Source: Malaya genurostris (lineage: Eukaryota > Arthropoda > Insecta > Diptera > Culicidae). Taken from it: 64,000 bases of DNA. The DNA is taken from positions 40,339,383-40,403,382 of the forward strand of contig NC_080572.1 in assembly GCF_030247185.1 (NCBI RefSeq). Reading direction: 5' to 3'. The position numbers and the translations under genes are program-made. The notes under the pieces were generated by a model, which worked only from the letters and a program-made list of their open reading frames with translations, ran no database searches and had not been told where the DNA came from. Position 1 is the first letter of the stretch. Every line of letters starts with the position of its first letter. Shown piece after piece: positions 1 through 11,364 of this stretch.

Positions 1-1
1 T

Positions 2-253
2 CCCGCACCTGCAACAAATCGAGTGGCCCTTTCCGGAAGGCCGTTGGCCGTTCATGTGTTGGGAATGCAACAAATTGTCTACTCATTTAGCGATATCGCG
101 CTAACTGGAGGAATCCTACGAGGAAAGGTCATATCCGACACTCTTCGGCTTGGCGGGGGACAACATCTTGAAGACGATTATTACCGATTAGCGAATGCTG
201 CACGTTCAAGGTTAAGGGTTTTAGCCTTCAAACTAGAACACGAAGTGAACTGA
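2..253 (+). CDS. Unrecognised reading frame, open at left edge
   Basis: The frame is open from base 2 and ends at TGA 251-253, giving about 83 residues; the first internal ATG is at 68, and earlier CTG/GTG codons are unlikely starts in an animal. The protein begins PAPATNRVALSGRP and ends KLEHEVN. It has a normal amino-acid mix, with no long hydrophobic stretch and no cysteine motif. I do not recognise the family. It could be the last exon of a host gene running in from the left, or the tail of a mobile-element ORF; the LOA-like retrotransposon relic that follows makes the second plausible. No AATAAA polyadenylation signal is seen just downstream. Coding status is uncertain. Confidence 0.3.
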   Translation, partial: PAPATNRVALSGRPLAVHVLGMQQIVYSFSDIALTGGILRGKVISDTLRLGGGQHLEDDYYRLANAARSRLRVLAFKLEHEVN

Positions 254-814
254 CCAATGAATGATCGATCTAAATAACGGTGGAAATTTTTTATTGTACT
301 TGATCTTACAATGTGGTAAAATTTAAAACTATTGATTTCATGCTAAGATCGGTTCTCATTGTTTTCATAGTTAAAGCAAATACAAAACTTTCAACTTGGC
401 TCAGCTTCACTCTGACAGGGGCAATGGCTGTCGAACGATATAAAACAGAGCACCTGAAGTGTGAAAATCAAGCAAAATCTTTTACATGATATTCGATATG
501 TACACAGCAAATACAGAATTGTAACAATCACGATGTGATTATCAATCGATGTGAAAAATATTTTTGAGACGTACTGAACATCAAATGCAATGATTTCTGT
601 TTCCGAGAAATATTGCAGATAAATCACACGTTATTACATCGAAACAACGTATTGAGTACATTACATCACCTTAACTGAAAACTGTATATGATTTTGATAT
701 GAAATTATGCATTTCACAAATGTGTTGGTGTCGTTCTAAAGGTTGTAATATTGCTGTGTAGGGGATGTCAGAAAAACAAACCAATATTCATTATGCAAGT
801 AGCAAGTATTATAA
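254..814. other. AT-rich spacer, nothing recognised
   Basis: No gene or repeat structure recognised. Short frames here are AT-rich and look accidental. Confidence 0.5.
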
Positions 815-1262
815 ATGTGGATGCACTCAATTATTCCTAAAATATCGACAAAGGCATGGTTCAGGGGACTGGATGTGAGTAGAGATTTCATTCGTGTGAT
901 GTCCAGACTCATGTCCTATCACTACACGTTAGATGCACATCTCCTTCGAATTGGACTTTCCGTGACTAATCATTGTGCTTGTGGTGAAGGTTACCGCGAT
1001 ATTGACCATGTTGTTTGGACATGCGTGGAGTATCGTGACGTCAGATCTCAACTAATAAATTCCTTGCGTACCCAAGGTAGACTATCCAATGTCCCAGTTC
1101 GCGACATTCTTGCTTGTCGTGACGTTCCTTACATGAAACTTCTTTATTATTTAATTAAGTCCATTGGAGTTTCAATTTAAATTTTATTTTATGTTAGACT
1201 GTTTTCTTTTCCATGAGTTCAACCAATAGCCAGCTATCTTATATTAAATAAAAGTGATGAAC
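815..1262 (+). pseudogene. LOA/I-type non-LTR retrotransposon, 3' end of ORF2
   Basis: The reading frame 815-1180 encodes 121 residues that match the C-terminal end of the ORF2 polyprotein of LOA/I-group non-LTR retrotransposons. The tail includes the typical stretch FIRVMSRLMSYHYTLDAHLL and a terminal zinc-knuckle-like CxCx8Hx4C in NHCACGEGYRDIDHVVWTC. A TAA lies directly before the ATG in the same frame, and the reverse transcriptase and RNase H domains are missing, so this is a 5'-truncated copy, the usual product of incomplete reverse transcription. About 80 bases of AT-rich 3' untranslated sequence with AAATAAAAG follow. It has no independent function. The assignment to LOA rather than the related I group is less sure than the assignment to non-LTR elements. 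Confidence 0.75.
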
Positions 1263-1524
1263 TGATACAAACAAACCTGAAATAGTTATAAGATCATGTA
1301 CAAAATAAATGTATTTCATTTAATGTAATTTACAATAGCAACTCGCTTGATAAAAACAGTGTTTAGATTCACTAATGAATACCAACATACTAATATGATA
1401 TTCGAAATGTATTAGGTTTAAAGTACTATGTATTCTGGATGCCACGGCGAAGAAAAACTTATGTATATTGCCTATAAAATAAACATGTTTATGAAAAAAA
1501 AGTATTATAAATTTTGCACATTTC
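1263..1524. other. AT-rich spacer
   Basis: Nothing recognised beyond AT-rich sequence. Confidence 0.4.
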
Positions 1525-2062
1525 TTATTTCTTCTCTATAGAAAGATAACAGAATTGCTAGAAAAACAGACTTTCAAACGAACCCATAGTATTATTTCCT
1601 TTTCGACTCAGCTCGACGAGATAGGAACATGTTTGTGTATGTGTGTGCACTTTTCAAAGATATTTTCACCGTTGAATTTTCTAAGAGATGATTGAACTCA
1701 TTTTAACAAATTTAAGCTTGTTTGAACGCTACTATTGGGCCTTTGATCAAGTTTGAAAATCAAATGACTGTTACTTTCGGTTCCGGAAAGCGGACAAAAT
1801 GTTCTTTATTTCTTAGAGTTCAATCTTTTCAGTCACGCTTAAACTGATTTCAACATGCTCGTTGGAAAGTTACTATACCCGGTTCCGGAGATATAATGGC
1901 ATAAGTGACGTAATCGATAAACTGCACTCTTCTCTTCGGCTCAAGCTTTTCGACGATAATCAACGAATTTCGATAAACTTAGGCTGAATAATCTTGAGAA
2001 TGTCATCATGAGATTATTTAAATGACAAGAGAAAGGCCTTATCATACCACTAGGGTTTTATT
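1525..2062 (+). mobile_element. Family A non-coding element, copy 1
   Basis: A diverged copy of the family that recurs at 2895, 8425, 15299, 42383 and elsewhere. It starts CTTCTCTATAGAAAG, runs through the diagnostic CGACTCAGCTCGACGAGAT and GTGTGTGCACTTTTCAAAGA blocks, has two diverged core modules with ATTTTAACAAATTTAAG, and ends in ACCACTAGGGTTTTATTC. No protein is encoded. It is probably a non-autonomous DNA element. Confidence 0.7.
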
Positions 2063-2149
2063 CACTTAACTACTAGAAATTATAGTTTGACTACTTATGA
2101 AAGATAATTCTACTCCATTTTCTGTGTGTTGCAAAACTGCATTGTTTAA

Positions 2150-2480
2150 CTGTTGAATGTACAATTCCGGAACCGCAAGACCGTTTATTTGAATCGAAAT
2201 TTGTGAAAATCGGTTCTGCCATTTCCAAGAAAAGTTGTTGCACTTTTATATTCATTTTTTTTTGCACATTTTACAACATAATTCCGGAACCGGAAGACGG
2301 ATACAAACAATATTCAGGAATTTTTTTGAACGTGACTGTCACTATTTCTCATTTATACGGGAATTCTCGATCGAAATTTCTGGAAAACAACTTTTGGAAT
2401 AAGATGTTCTGATTGAACTTAAGAATTTGGATCCATCAAAAGGCCCCTGATCAGATCAGACATAATTTCGGAAATCAGTT
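2150..2480 (-). repeat. Core modules of family A/B, reverse orientation
   Basis: Two degenerate modules of the type ATTCCGGAACCGGAAGACGG followed by TTTGAATCG and TTGTGAAAATCGGTTCTGCC. Read on the other strand this is the GGCTGAACCGATTTT core found in families A and B. No element ends are visible. Confidence 0.55.
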
Positions 2481-2894
2481 GAACGCACTTCCAATATTTG
2501 ACATCAATGTGAAACGTTTTGTGAGTAGTGATACGATGTGTTTGTACATCAGAGATGCCAGAAAATCTGTATTAACCGCATAACTTCACAAATCGGTATG
2601 AAAAAATCGCATAATTTCGGAATTCCGCATAAAAAAACCCATAGCTTCTGCATTAGAAAAAAACAGTCACATCTTTGCATAGCTTAGCTTTCCCATAGAA
2701 CAAACTATTCACATACCATGAAGCAAATAAACCTAGAGACCTGAGTGTAATAGTACTGCAAGAGCAAATTCAGCACTTAGAAGTTCTATATGGAAGATCT
2801 ATAATAGAGCAGATTCCCCAGCAAGCCGTTCTAGTTTTATTTATTCGATCAGTTCTTCTATCAAATTTAAAACTAGTCTACGATGCCGTTATAC

Positions 2895-3785
2895 TTTTGC
2901 CTTTCGATATAGAAAGGTATTAGAATTGCTGGAAAAACCGACTTTCGAACGGAGCTTCGGAGACCCATAGTGTTATATACCATTCGACTCAGTTCGACGA
3001 GATCGGAAAATGTCTCTGTGTGTGTATGTGTGTGCACTTTTCAAAGATATTTTTACCGCGCAAGTTTCTCCGAGATGGCTGAACCAATTTTAACAAATCT
3101 AGGCCCGTTTGAAAGCTATTGTTGGGCCATTGATCAGGTTCGAAGATCAAATGACTGTGACTTTTGGTTCCGGAGATATGATGGTAAAAGTGACGTAACT
3201 GACAAACGCGTTGTTTTTTTTACCGCGCCAGATTCTCGGAGATGGCTAAACCGATTTTAACAAACTTAGGTTCGTTTGAAAGCTATTATCGGACCATTGA
3301 TCAAGTTCGAAGACCAAATGACTGTAACTTTTGGTTCCAGAGATATAATGGTATAAGTGACGTAACCGACAAAACACGTTGATTTTTACCGCTCTTATAT
3401 ATATATAAGAGTGCCAAAATTTTGGGATCACCTCTATTTTCGTAAAGCTCTAGTGCTCAAAAGTTTAAGCACCTCGAAAAAAGCCCTCATGCAAAATTTG
3501 AGCTAAATTGGTCATGCGTAAGGGGTGCTACTCGGCGGTGAAGGTTTGACAATTTTCGATCTTGAAAATGCACCATAGGGGGGAGTACATGAAATTTCCA
3601 AAATTGAAAATCTTTTTTGATGCCATAAGTCTCAAAACTGCATGAAACGTCGAGATTTAGTGTCACTCAATTTTTTTGAAAAGATCAACCTTCTGGTACT
3701 GATGACATTAAATCTCGACGTTTCATGCAATTCTAAGCCTTTTGGCATCAAAATTTTTTTTCGATTTCGCAAATTTCATGTCTTG
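2895..3785 (+). mobile_element. Family A element, copy 2, two 168-bp modules
   Basis: Starts TTTTGCCTTTCGATATAG and carries TTCGACTCAGTTCGACGAGA and the GT-rich block. Two core modules of about 168 bp follow (near 3058-3225 and 3225-3390), then the unit AAATTTTGGGATCACCTC and a long fold-back (separate entry). The right end with CCACTAGGTGG is missing, so the copy is truncated. Non-coding. Confidence 0.8.
3587..3780. repeat. Fold-back (inverted repeat) inside family A copy 2
   Basis: The left arm (about 3587-3665) and right arm (about 3702-3780) are reverse complements. The core GCATGAAACGTCGAGATTTA at 3640 pairs with the reverse complement at 3707-3729, and outer parts CATGAAATTTC and GATGCCA also pair. 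The spacer is about 36 bases. The same arms occur in copy 3 at 9 kb, so the fold-back is a family property. Confidence 0.75.
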
Positions 3786-3865
3786 CTGTATCGTATTCTG
3801 TACATTACTGTAAAACTGTTATTTAAAAATAACTAATTATTGGAATATGAGTTAAAATTAAATTA

Positions 3866-4161
3866 TTAACGGCTGAGGCCAGTAGGTCGCGTAAAACCAC
3901 GTGGCTCGCTGTGCGTATTACATTTCTCTCCATGCTCTCTCGCAAAAGTGCAAAATGACTCTCGATGTGACCGGGTGGCCAAGAAAGTTTTGATATTTTC
4001 GGTTACAAGTTTGACTACATCACAAGAAAGCTGCCGCTTGTTTGGCAGCCTTTTTGAGCCGATTTTATTTCTCTCTCATGCTTCGTTACGTTACCAGGGA
4101 GCTTTGAAGCGTGAAAATAGCCCTCTAAAATGCCCTAAAACACACTGGCCTCAGCCCTTAA
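3866..4161. mobile_element. MITE with TTAA target duplications (piggyBac-type ends)
   Basis: Direct TTAA copies at 3866-3869 and 4158-4161 flank a 288-bp element whose 14-base ends are inverted repeats: CGGCTGAGGCCAGT at the left and the reverse complement of GGGCTGAGGCCAGT at the right (13 of 14 match). TTAA duplication is the mark of piggyBac transposases. No transposase is encoded, so it is a non-autonomous derivative. It sits next to truncated family A copy 2. Confidence 0.8.
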
Positions 4162-4668
4162 GATTTAAATTGGGTGTTCAGCCACAAGTGGTGACTTTGC
4201 AGCCCTATTATATACATGATTTGGTTATTACCATGAAGACATCATTTGCTTCCGCAATTCTGTGATTTTTGTGTAAGGAAAATTGTAAACATACTGGGAA
4301 AAGGAACTTATATACTAACTTACTAACTAATACAGAGAGCGAATCGATTCAATTGAAGATTGCATCGATTTTTGTCGGAATTTGCTCATAATATTATGTG
4401 ACATTACACCTAATGGTTCTAACATATATTTGTGAGTCTATGTAACTCATTTGTACTAAATCAGGGACGACGCTTCAAAATCATTTTCAGATACTGTAAA
4501 ACTGTAACTCTTGCTCAAGCTTGCAATCACGGCTAATGCGGAAGTAGAAACTCGAGCACGCAGCAAAATATTAACAATTTTCATCCCATTGTGTTTTGTG
4601 CTGGTAATAAGGGACGGGTCGGGCGACTACAATAAACTTATCCAAAACAATTCACAAATCCTCCATTT
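4162..4668. other. Spacer, nothing recognised
   Basis: No coding or repeat signal recognised. Confidence 0.4.
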
Positions 4669-5262
4669 GGGTAAAGTGGTATAATATGCCCCCCTTAAGA
4701 AAACATTGAGATATTTCCAAGTGTATTGATATATTTTCCTCGAGAATGTAAGTATTTCATTGCAATACGGATGAGGAACACAATTTTCAATGACTCCAAA
4801 AGAAAAGATGAGAATTGATTGATATAAACACATTTTCCAAAGCGGCCACATTCTTAGTTTTTTTCGCTCGCCTCAGACATAATGCCCCAGCAGCCGTAAA
4901 ATATGTCCCTCAACAAATCAGTGGCATGACACCCAACAAATGACATTTTATCCTACAACAATAATTCATTATGCTTCTTGAAATGTCAATAAAAATACTG
5001 TTTTGAGATAATCAGTATGTCAAAGAAATGGCGGATAAAACATCTATTTAGTAGAAGCAAAACCTTACATCGAAAAGCTGCCCAATGGAATTTTTAGTTC
5101 TTTCATACTTTCCTGCAAACGACAACCACAAAACTTGCATAGCAGAAAGATCCTACGAAAAGATAGTGTTAGTGATAAAACTTTGGTTCAGAAAAGTTTT
5201 CAATGCTTAAGAAAGGAAAGGGGGAATTTTTGCTAGCAAGGGCGCTCTATAAGACTTAACTG
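4669..5262. mobile_element. Family D copy 1, mariner-type MITE
   Basis: The left part (GTAAAGTGGTATAATATGCC to about 4830) matches 24119-24280. The right part (about 5171-5255, AATGCTTAAGAAAGG ... GGGCGCTCTATAA) matches 26626-26713. The two ends are imperfect inverted repeats of the type GGGTAAAGTGGTAT. Nothing is encoded between them. It may be an internal-deletion derivative of the larger copy at 24.1-26.7 kb, which encloses a mariner transposase relic. Confidence 0.55.
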
Positions 5263-5561
5263 TGATGCTTCTAATGAGGAAGACCTTGTTTATTATCGGT
5301 GACGTCTTCTAGTCTGAAAATGACAAATTAGCACCAGCATTTTTTCGCCACTGTAAATCCGACTATCCACGCAGATGTCACGTAACATTGCTGTTACAAT
5401 GTTTCCCATCCAAGCAACCCCGCCATCACTTCGTCGAAGACAACCGAATGTACAATTGTCATCGAACAAAATAAAACAGAAAAAATACAAACAAAGTTAG
5501 GAAGACAAAAAAATCTATACTCTATTGGACTCGACACTGACGGGTATTGGGAAATATTCAA
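5263..5561. other. Spacer, nothing recognised
   Basis: No feature recognised. Confidence 0.35.
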
Positions 5562-6380
5562 TAGGGTAAGATGCTATAAAATGCTACCTATCCGAATTAT
5601 AGAATTTCTCGGTTTATAGTTTTTTCTTTGAATACGAGGATATTTCTATTCATCAGTGTTGAGGAATTTGCAGTGGCGTACCTGTAGTATAATGAGCGTC
5701 AGGGGCAAATGATGTTAACTTTGAGTTTAAATACGATAGTAGAGTAGTTATTTTGTCGTTGTCAAAAACATGGTTATATTTGCCCGTTCGATAGTTATTT
5801 TCTGTCACTGAAATTCTAATATGAGATCTTTAGTAAAAACTTCTTCTTTATTGACGTATTTTCTTAGTTTTTTAGTTAAATATTAATTTGTTAAGCTTAA
5901 ATAAACCAAGAAACTACCTTCGTAAAAAAAATTCCAATACATTGTCGAACGAAGTGGGATGATATTATTTTATTTTCAGTGCAAAATAAACCCAAATAAC
6001 TTTCCATTTGTCAAACTTTGAAATGTGCTGCAGTTTCAATTGAATTTAACTACTCGAATTTGAATTAAAATTAAAAGTAATTTGCAGGATGGTCCACGGC
6101 CTTAGAGTTCCATAACGAGAGAAAAATCATTTCGGATCAACGATTTTGGACTATTTAAATTTATTTTGTTATTGTACATTGGAACGCTAGATTTTTCGAC
6201 GCAAATTATTCATTGGAAAACCACTTGACATTTTTTTCAGTTTAGGAATTTGTTTTGCAGCCGACGAAAACTGCCAAATTTGTCTAGCAGAGCTTGAATC
6301 GATGTTTCAGAAAATATCGATTTCTAAGCAGTAAGGAGGACGTTCTCATCGGGTGTTATTTTTTATGCTACTTTACCCTA
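5562..6380. mobile_element. Mariner-type MITE with TA duplication, enclosing another MITE
   Basis: TA at 5562-5563 and at 6379-6380 flank inverted ends GGGTAAGATGCTATAAAATG (5564 on) and the reverse complement of GGGTAAAGTAGCATAAAAAA (ending 6378). These ends resemble those of family D. The TA duplication is typical of IS630-Tc1-mariner elements. No transposase is encoded. The middle contains sequence of a second MITE family (family E, about 5750-6103). Confidence 0.6.
5750..6103. mobile_element. Family E MITE, partial copy 1
   Basis: AATACATTGTCGAAC at 5937, then GTGCAAAATAAACCCAAATA and the right terminal repeat ending GGTCCACGGCCTTAG, all parallel the intact copy at 58514-58996. TCGATAGTTATTTTCT near 5790 also matches. 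The left terminal repeat is not seen. Confidence 0.55.
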
Positions 6381-8424
6381 AAAACTAACTAACTGACGGA
6401 TGGACAGTCTGACGATCAGAACTGCCCAGCATCATCGTCAGCATCGGCCATCGCAATCACTGCCTGGTAGACTAAGTGGGAGAAAGCAAAAGTCTCACGG
6501 CGCACACGGATTGCAACCACCGGTCCTATCTTAGACAGACCGATCGAGTCGTAAAATAGAAACGAAACGCCAATCTCGGCCAAGGTTAGAAATGGTTTAG
6601 GTTTGCAATCTGCGCACAACTAGTCGAAGACCCCCACAAGCCAACGGAGATTGGCTGTTATGTGACTAATGAAATTTTTCGAAAAAATACAGTTTGACAG
6701 CAGAGCCTGCGTTTTGGATCGGTGCCGGTGGGTAAAATACTGCATCCGAGCAAACTGGCTTGAAGAGACTATCACTCTCTTGTTACACTCTCTCTCTCTC
6801 ACTTGCTCTCTTAATATGTCAATTTTAGTTACAAGTCAGGGTTCACCAGTAAACCAATAAAACGAATAGAACACAAGGGTTGACCATGGTCAGAAGATTA
6901 GTCAAATTAAATGCACCGTTGTCCGGTTTCAAATGAGAAATATATAATAATGTGATCAATTGGTTAATGATTAGGCAATCTAATCAGTTTCAAGCGCCAC
7001 GAGTGGAAGGACGTCAAGCTGAACGAAAAGATATTCATTGGTTTACGATAAAGCTTAAACCGCTGTACTAATTACAACTGTATTTGTACATTTTAGTCAG
7101 CTTCAGTGACACGGATAGAAACACTAAACTTAAAACGAGAAACTTGACAGTTACACAACACCGTTGAAAAATTGTGTGTCCTATTTCTGTCCGACACATT
7201 GAATGTTTGGAAGATGCAATCAGCGCTGCTGCCTAAATGGATTGAATAATAATTGTTTTCTGTGTATTATTATTCTTCGGTAAAAATATGTCGTATACAA
7301 TTCATGTTACATAAGCAGAATAAAGTTTCTCTTCGTTTCTATTCTCGTTTTTCCCAAAATATTCGCGTAAATTTTTATTTTGCTAAATTAGTACGAGATA
7401 GTTAACGTGGTTTTGTGTAACTACGCAGAAATAATCAAAATAGAGTTTGTCATTTGCTTTTAGGCTTTTTTGAAATGTTCACATCGAGCCGATGAAATGT
7501 TTAGTCGTGTTTAGTAAATCACCTGAAAGTTTCTACTGATGGGAAACGAGTTCGTTAACTGAGTAAACGGTTTAATTAATTGAATGTTCTGTTCTAACAA
7601 CTGGCTGCTGTGATTTTTCGCAATTAGCTAAGGCTGAGTTATTTTTTATTGCTGACCATCGCCATTAAATGTGACCTTTATTGATCAGGTCACACGGACA
7701 CCACCTTCCAATCCACGCAAACAGGATCTAGGGGCAGAATTTTTTCTTTATTCTATCGACTTTAATATGAAAGCATCCATCTAGATTGATTGATATAGCA
7801 TATTCATATTTCCTGATTCTGGGGACTTCTATAGTGAAAAAAAAACATTGTTTCTAGTTCCCACAACAAGTTGCTCGATCGCAGATCGTTAATCATACTG
7901 ATGAAGTCCCAGCGATTCCCATATTTCGAAATTAAAAGAGAAGATACTCAGAGCCCCAGGCGGACAGTGTGCTGTCAGTTTATCACATTACTGAAGTTAA
8001 TAGAATGTTTTTTTTTTGTTTTTCTTCATGTTTCGTCTTCGACTCGTTAGTGCATAACAGTTTATGTTGTCCTGCTAGGTGCCATAACAGTCTAACATAT
8101 ACACTGATGACTCGAAGGCAAAACGTAAGGAAAACCGAATTGAGTTATGTAGCCTTAGCACAGAGCTAGGCTAGCATCTGAATGACTTCAAGCATAATTC
8201 CAAGCCTAGATGGCCACTATGCCATCAAGACTCGCGACAGATATTCTTCGAACTCAATTATTTTCTTCTGGACAATCCAGATAATATCATATACGATCGA
8301 GTATTAGTAGAAGACTCTTAAAAAACCTTTTCTCTGAATGTTAAATAGAAACAAACAAGTTTGTTTTAGCATACTCTTTTTCAATTCATGAAAAGTATTG
8401 AGTCAAGATTATAGGAATTCTTCG
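6381..8424. other. Apparently low-copy DNA
   Basis: About 2 kb without recognised repeats. GC is a little higher around 6410-6620. The short frames here are not persuasive as exons. It could contain regulatory sequence of a nearby gene, but nothing in it is diagnostic. Confidence 0.35.
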
Positions 8425-8744
8425 TTTTGCCTTTCTCTATAGAAAGGTATTAGAATTGCTGGAAAAACCGACTTTCGAACGGAGCCTCGGATACCCATAG
8501 TGTTATATACCATTCGACTCAGTTCGACAAGATCGGAAAATGTCTGTGTGTGTATGTGTGTGCACTTTTCGAAGATATTTGAACGCGCTAAATTTTCTCA
8601 GAGATGGCTGAACCGATTTTAACAAACTTGGGCTCGTTTGAAAGCTACTGTCGGGCCATGGATCAAATTCAAAGATCAAATGGCTGTGACTTTTGGTTCC
8701 AGAGATATGATGGTATAAGTGACGTAACGAAAAAACACGACAAA

Positions 8745-8879
<135 letters not shown>

Positions 8880-8992
8880 GTGCAAATATTTTGGGATCAC
8901 CTCTTATTTTGTAAAGCGCTTGTGCTCATGCAAAATTGCTACATCGGACATGCGTAAGGGGTGCTGCCCGGCGGTTAAGGTTTGAAAATTTT

Positions 8993-9236
8993 CGATCTTG
9001 AAAAATCATCATAGGGGAGTACATGAAATTTCCAAAATCGAATTTTTTTTTATCCCGAAACTCTTAAAACAGAATGAAACGTCGAGATTTAGTGTCATCT
9101 CAAAAATTTTTTTTTGAAAATATCAACTTTCTGGGACTTTTTTTTTAGATGACACTAAATCTCGACGTTTCATGTAATTCTAAGCCTTTTGGCATCAACC
9201 CCCCCCCCCCCCCCCTATGATGATTTTTCAAGATCT
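8993..9236. repeat. Fold-back in family A copy 3 with C17 run
   Basis: The left arm from GATCTTGAAAAATCATCATA to AATGAAACGTCGAGATTTAG (about 8993-9103) pairs with the right arm 9147-9236. Near the foot of the right arm the short C tract expected from the left arm's CATAGGGG is expanded to 17 C at 9199-9215, and part of the arm between GGCATCAA and the C run is missing. Confidence 0.75.
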
Positions 9237-9520
9237 ATGAAAATTCCACTAAGTGGACAAAGAAGGGTTTTATTAGACAAAGAAGGGTTTTATTAGATTA
9301 ACGCAAATGTCAAGCAATAGTTTGGAAAAATGATGCTGACTGTGTGACATAAACACTGAAGCATGGTTTTGTGAACTACTCGAATCAATCTGAATCAATT
9401 GGTGTCAAAATTAGTATCCGAAATTATTTCATAAAAGTATGAAATATATTTTCATGAGACTGCTATAAAAGAAGAGAAAGACATTATCACACCACTAGGT
9501 GGATTAAGAAGGGTTTTATT

Positions 9521-10034
9521 TCATATTGTCGCTCTACATGAATGTTATAAATTTTAAACACACTTCACCCTGTTGTTCCGGAACTGGAAGCCGCATACGA
9601 ACAACAATCAGCACCAGACTATGAGACCATAAAACCTAACATTTGAGCGTAAATTTGTGGAATCGATTCAGCCGTCTAGAGTGATTTTCGGTTTGAAGTA
9701 CATGATCACTTTTTTCGGTACTTCCGTAACCGGGAACGAAAATCTGGCATACTCAAAATCACTATATTTGGTCGTCAACTTACCAAACCTGTTCAATTGA
9801 AGAATTATAGTGCTAGTTGAGTATATTTTGTTTGATTTTTCCTTGTCATCTATGAAAACACGCTCCTGGAAATAAAATGTTTATACTTATCCACCTGTAA
9901 TTCCGGAACTTGAAGTCGAATCCGTATGAAATTTGGTTCGGTTTTATGGCACTGTAAGACCTTTCATTTGAGCCTAAGCTTGTGAAAATTGAATAAGCGA
10001 TCTCTGAGAATCAAGTGCACTTTTAAACTTTATT
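9521..10034 (-). repeat. Core modules of family A/B, reverse orientation
   Basis: GTTCCGGAACTGGAAGCC at 9574 and ATTCCGGAACTTGAAGTCG at 9900 start two modules. Each continues into CATTTGAGC...TTGTGRAAAT, the reverse complement of the GGCTGAACCGATTTT core. Confidence 0.55.
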
Positions 10035-11364
10035 TTGCACATTTTGCACAATCTGAAAGTCCATAAATATCTGCAGCGGTATTCAGAAATCTGTAAACTC
10101 AGAAAACAAATCCGTCAACGTGGTATCACTGATTTTTGTATACTGGGCTTATCTCTATTGTCGTTTTCAGTTGATGCCAAACCTAATCTAGTATCTACCC
10201 TAACTGCTGTCAAACAATATCAAAACAATATATCTGAGGCTCAACATGGTTTCATGCCTAACCGTTCGACGTCTACAAAGGAAGTATCCTATACTTCCTT
10301 TATCGTATGTTCATTACAATCACGACTACAAATAGATTCTATCAACACCTCCAATGTGTTCTACAAGATCAATCATCACATAACAATCTCTAGGATTTAA
10401 CGGGTCATTACTGGATAGGCTTCTCTCATATTTTACTGGTCACGAAATGATAGTCAAAATAGGAGACTGTACAACCTTATCATTCGCTGTTACCTCTGGA
10501 GTTCCTCAAGGAAGTCACCTTGTATCGTTTATATTTTTACTTTGTCTCGACTATCTGAATTTTTCGATCAAGTGTATGAAACTATCGTTCGCCGATGACT
10601 TCAAATTATTTCATATTTTCAAATCCACAGCTAACGCAGAATTCCAACAAGAACAGTTGAATAATTTGACTAATTGGTGTCATCGACAGAATGGTTTTGA
10701 ACGCGTCCAAATGTTCCGTCATCTCTTTTAGTCGCAGACAGTCTGTAGTCAGTTTCGACTTTAATATTTCACAAATTGTCATATTTCATTTGTGAAGGAC
10801 CTTGGTGTCCTCCCGGACTCTAGGTAAAATGTCAAGGAGCAAACTGAGTTTACTCTCGCCAAAGCCTTTAAGCTACCATGATTCATTTTCCGCGTTACTA
10901 AATAATTCGATGATGTACATTGCTTGAAAGCATTTTATTGTGCCTTAGTTCACTCTACGCTCGAGTATGCTTCGGTTGCCTGGTCACCGTACTACTAAAA
11001 AGATATCCGGCGCATTCAAGCAATCCAACGAACATTTCTTTCAATTCGCTCTGTGTCGGCTTCCTTGGAGATACCATTGGAACCATCCAAGTTACCATGA
11101 CAGATGCAAACTGATTGATCTCGATTTGTTATCTGTCCGTCGCGATGTTAGCAAGGCTACTTTTGTGGTAGATCTCCTTCAATCAAGAATAGACTGCTCT
11201 GAGCTCTTACAGCTTTTTCGAAACAGATATCCATCGCTGTAGTCTTCGAAACTATTCTTTTCTTCGGATCTCCTATGCTAGAACTAATTATGGATACAAC
11301 GAGCCTTTTGCCAGCATGTGCCACTTATTTAACCGCTGTTCCAATTCATTCGAATTTATCACGA
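10035..11364 (+). pseudogene. Jockey-clade reverse transcriptase relic
   Basis: Pieces of a reverse transcriptase domain follow each other in shifting frames. AQHGFMPNRSTST lies near 10242-10280. TSGVPQGSH (near 10495) is followed by the catalytic motif in the form SFADDFKLFH (10590), where many relatives have YADD. SFVKDLGVL follows near 10790, and LVHSTLEYASVAWS with RIQAIQRTFL near 10948-11030 is the C-terminal thumb region typical of Jockey-clade ORF2. The polymerase would copy element RNA into DNA at a chromosomal nick. At least four frameshifts or stops, such as the end of one frame at 10398-10400, make it dead. The endonuclease domain is not present. The 3' end of this relic is caught in the 761-bp duplication that begins at 11165. 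Confidence 0.8.
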
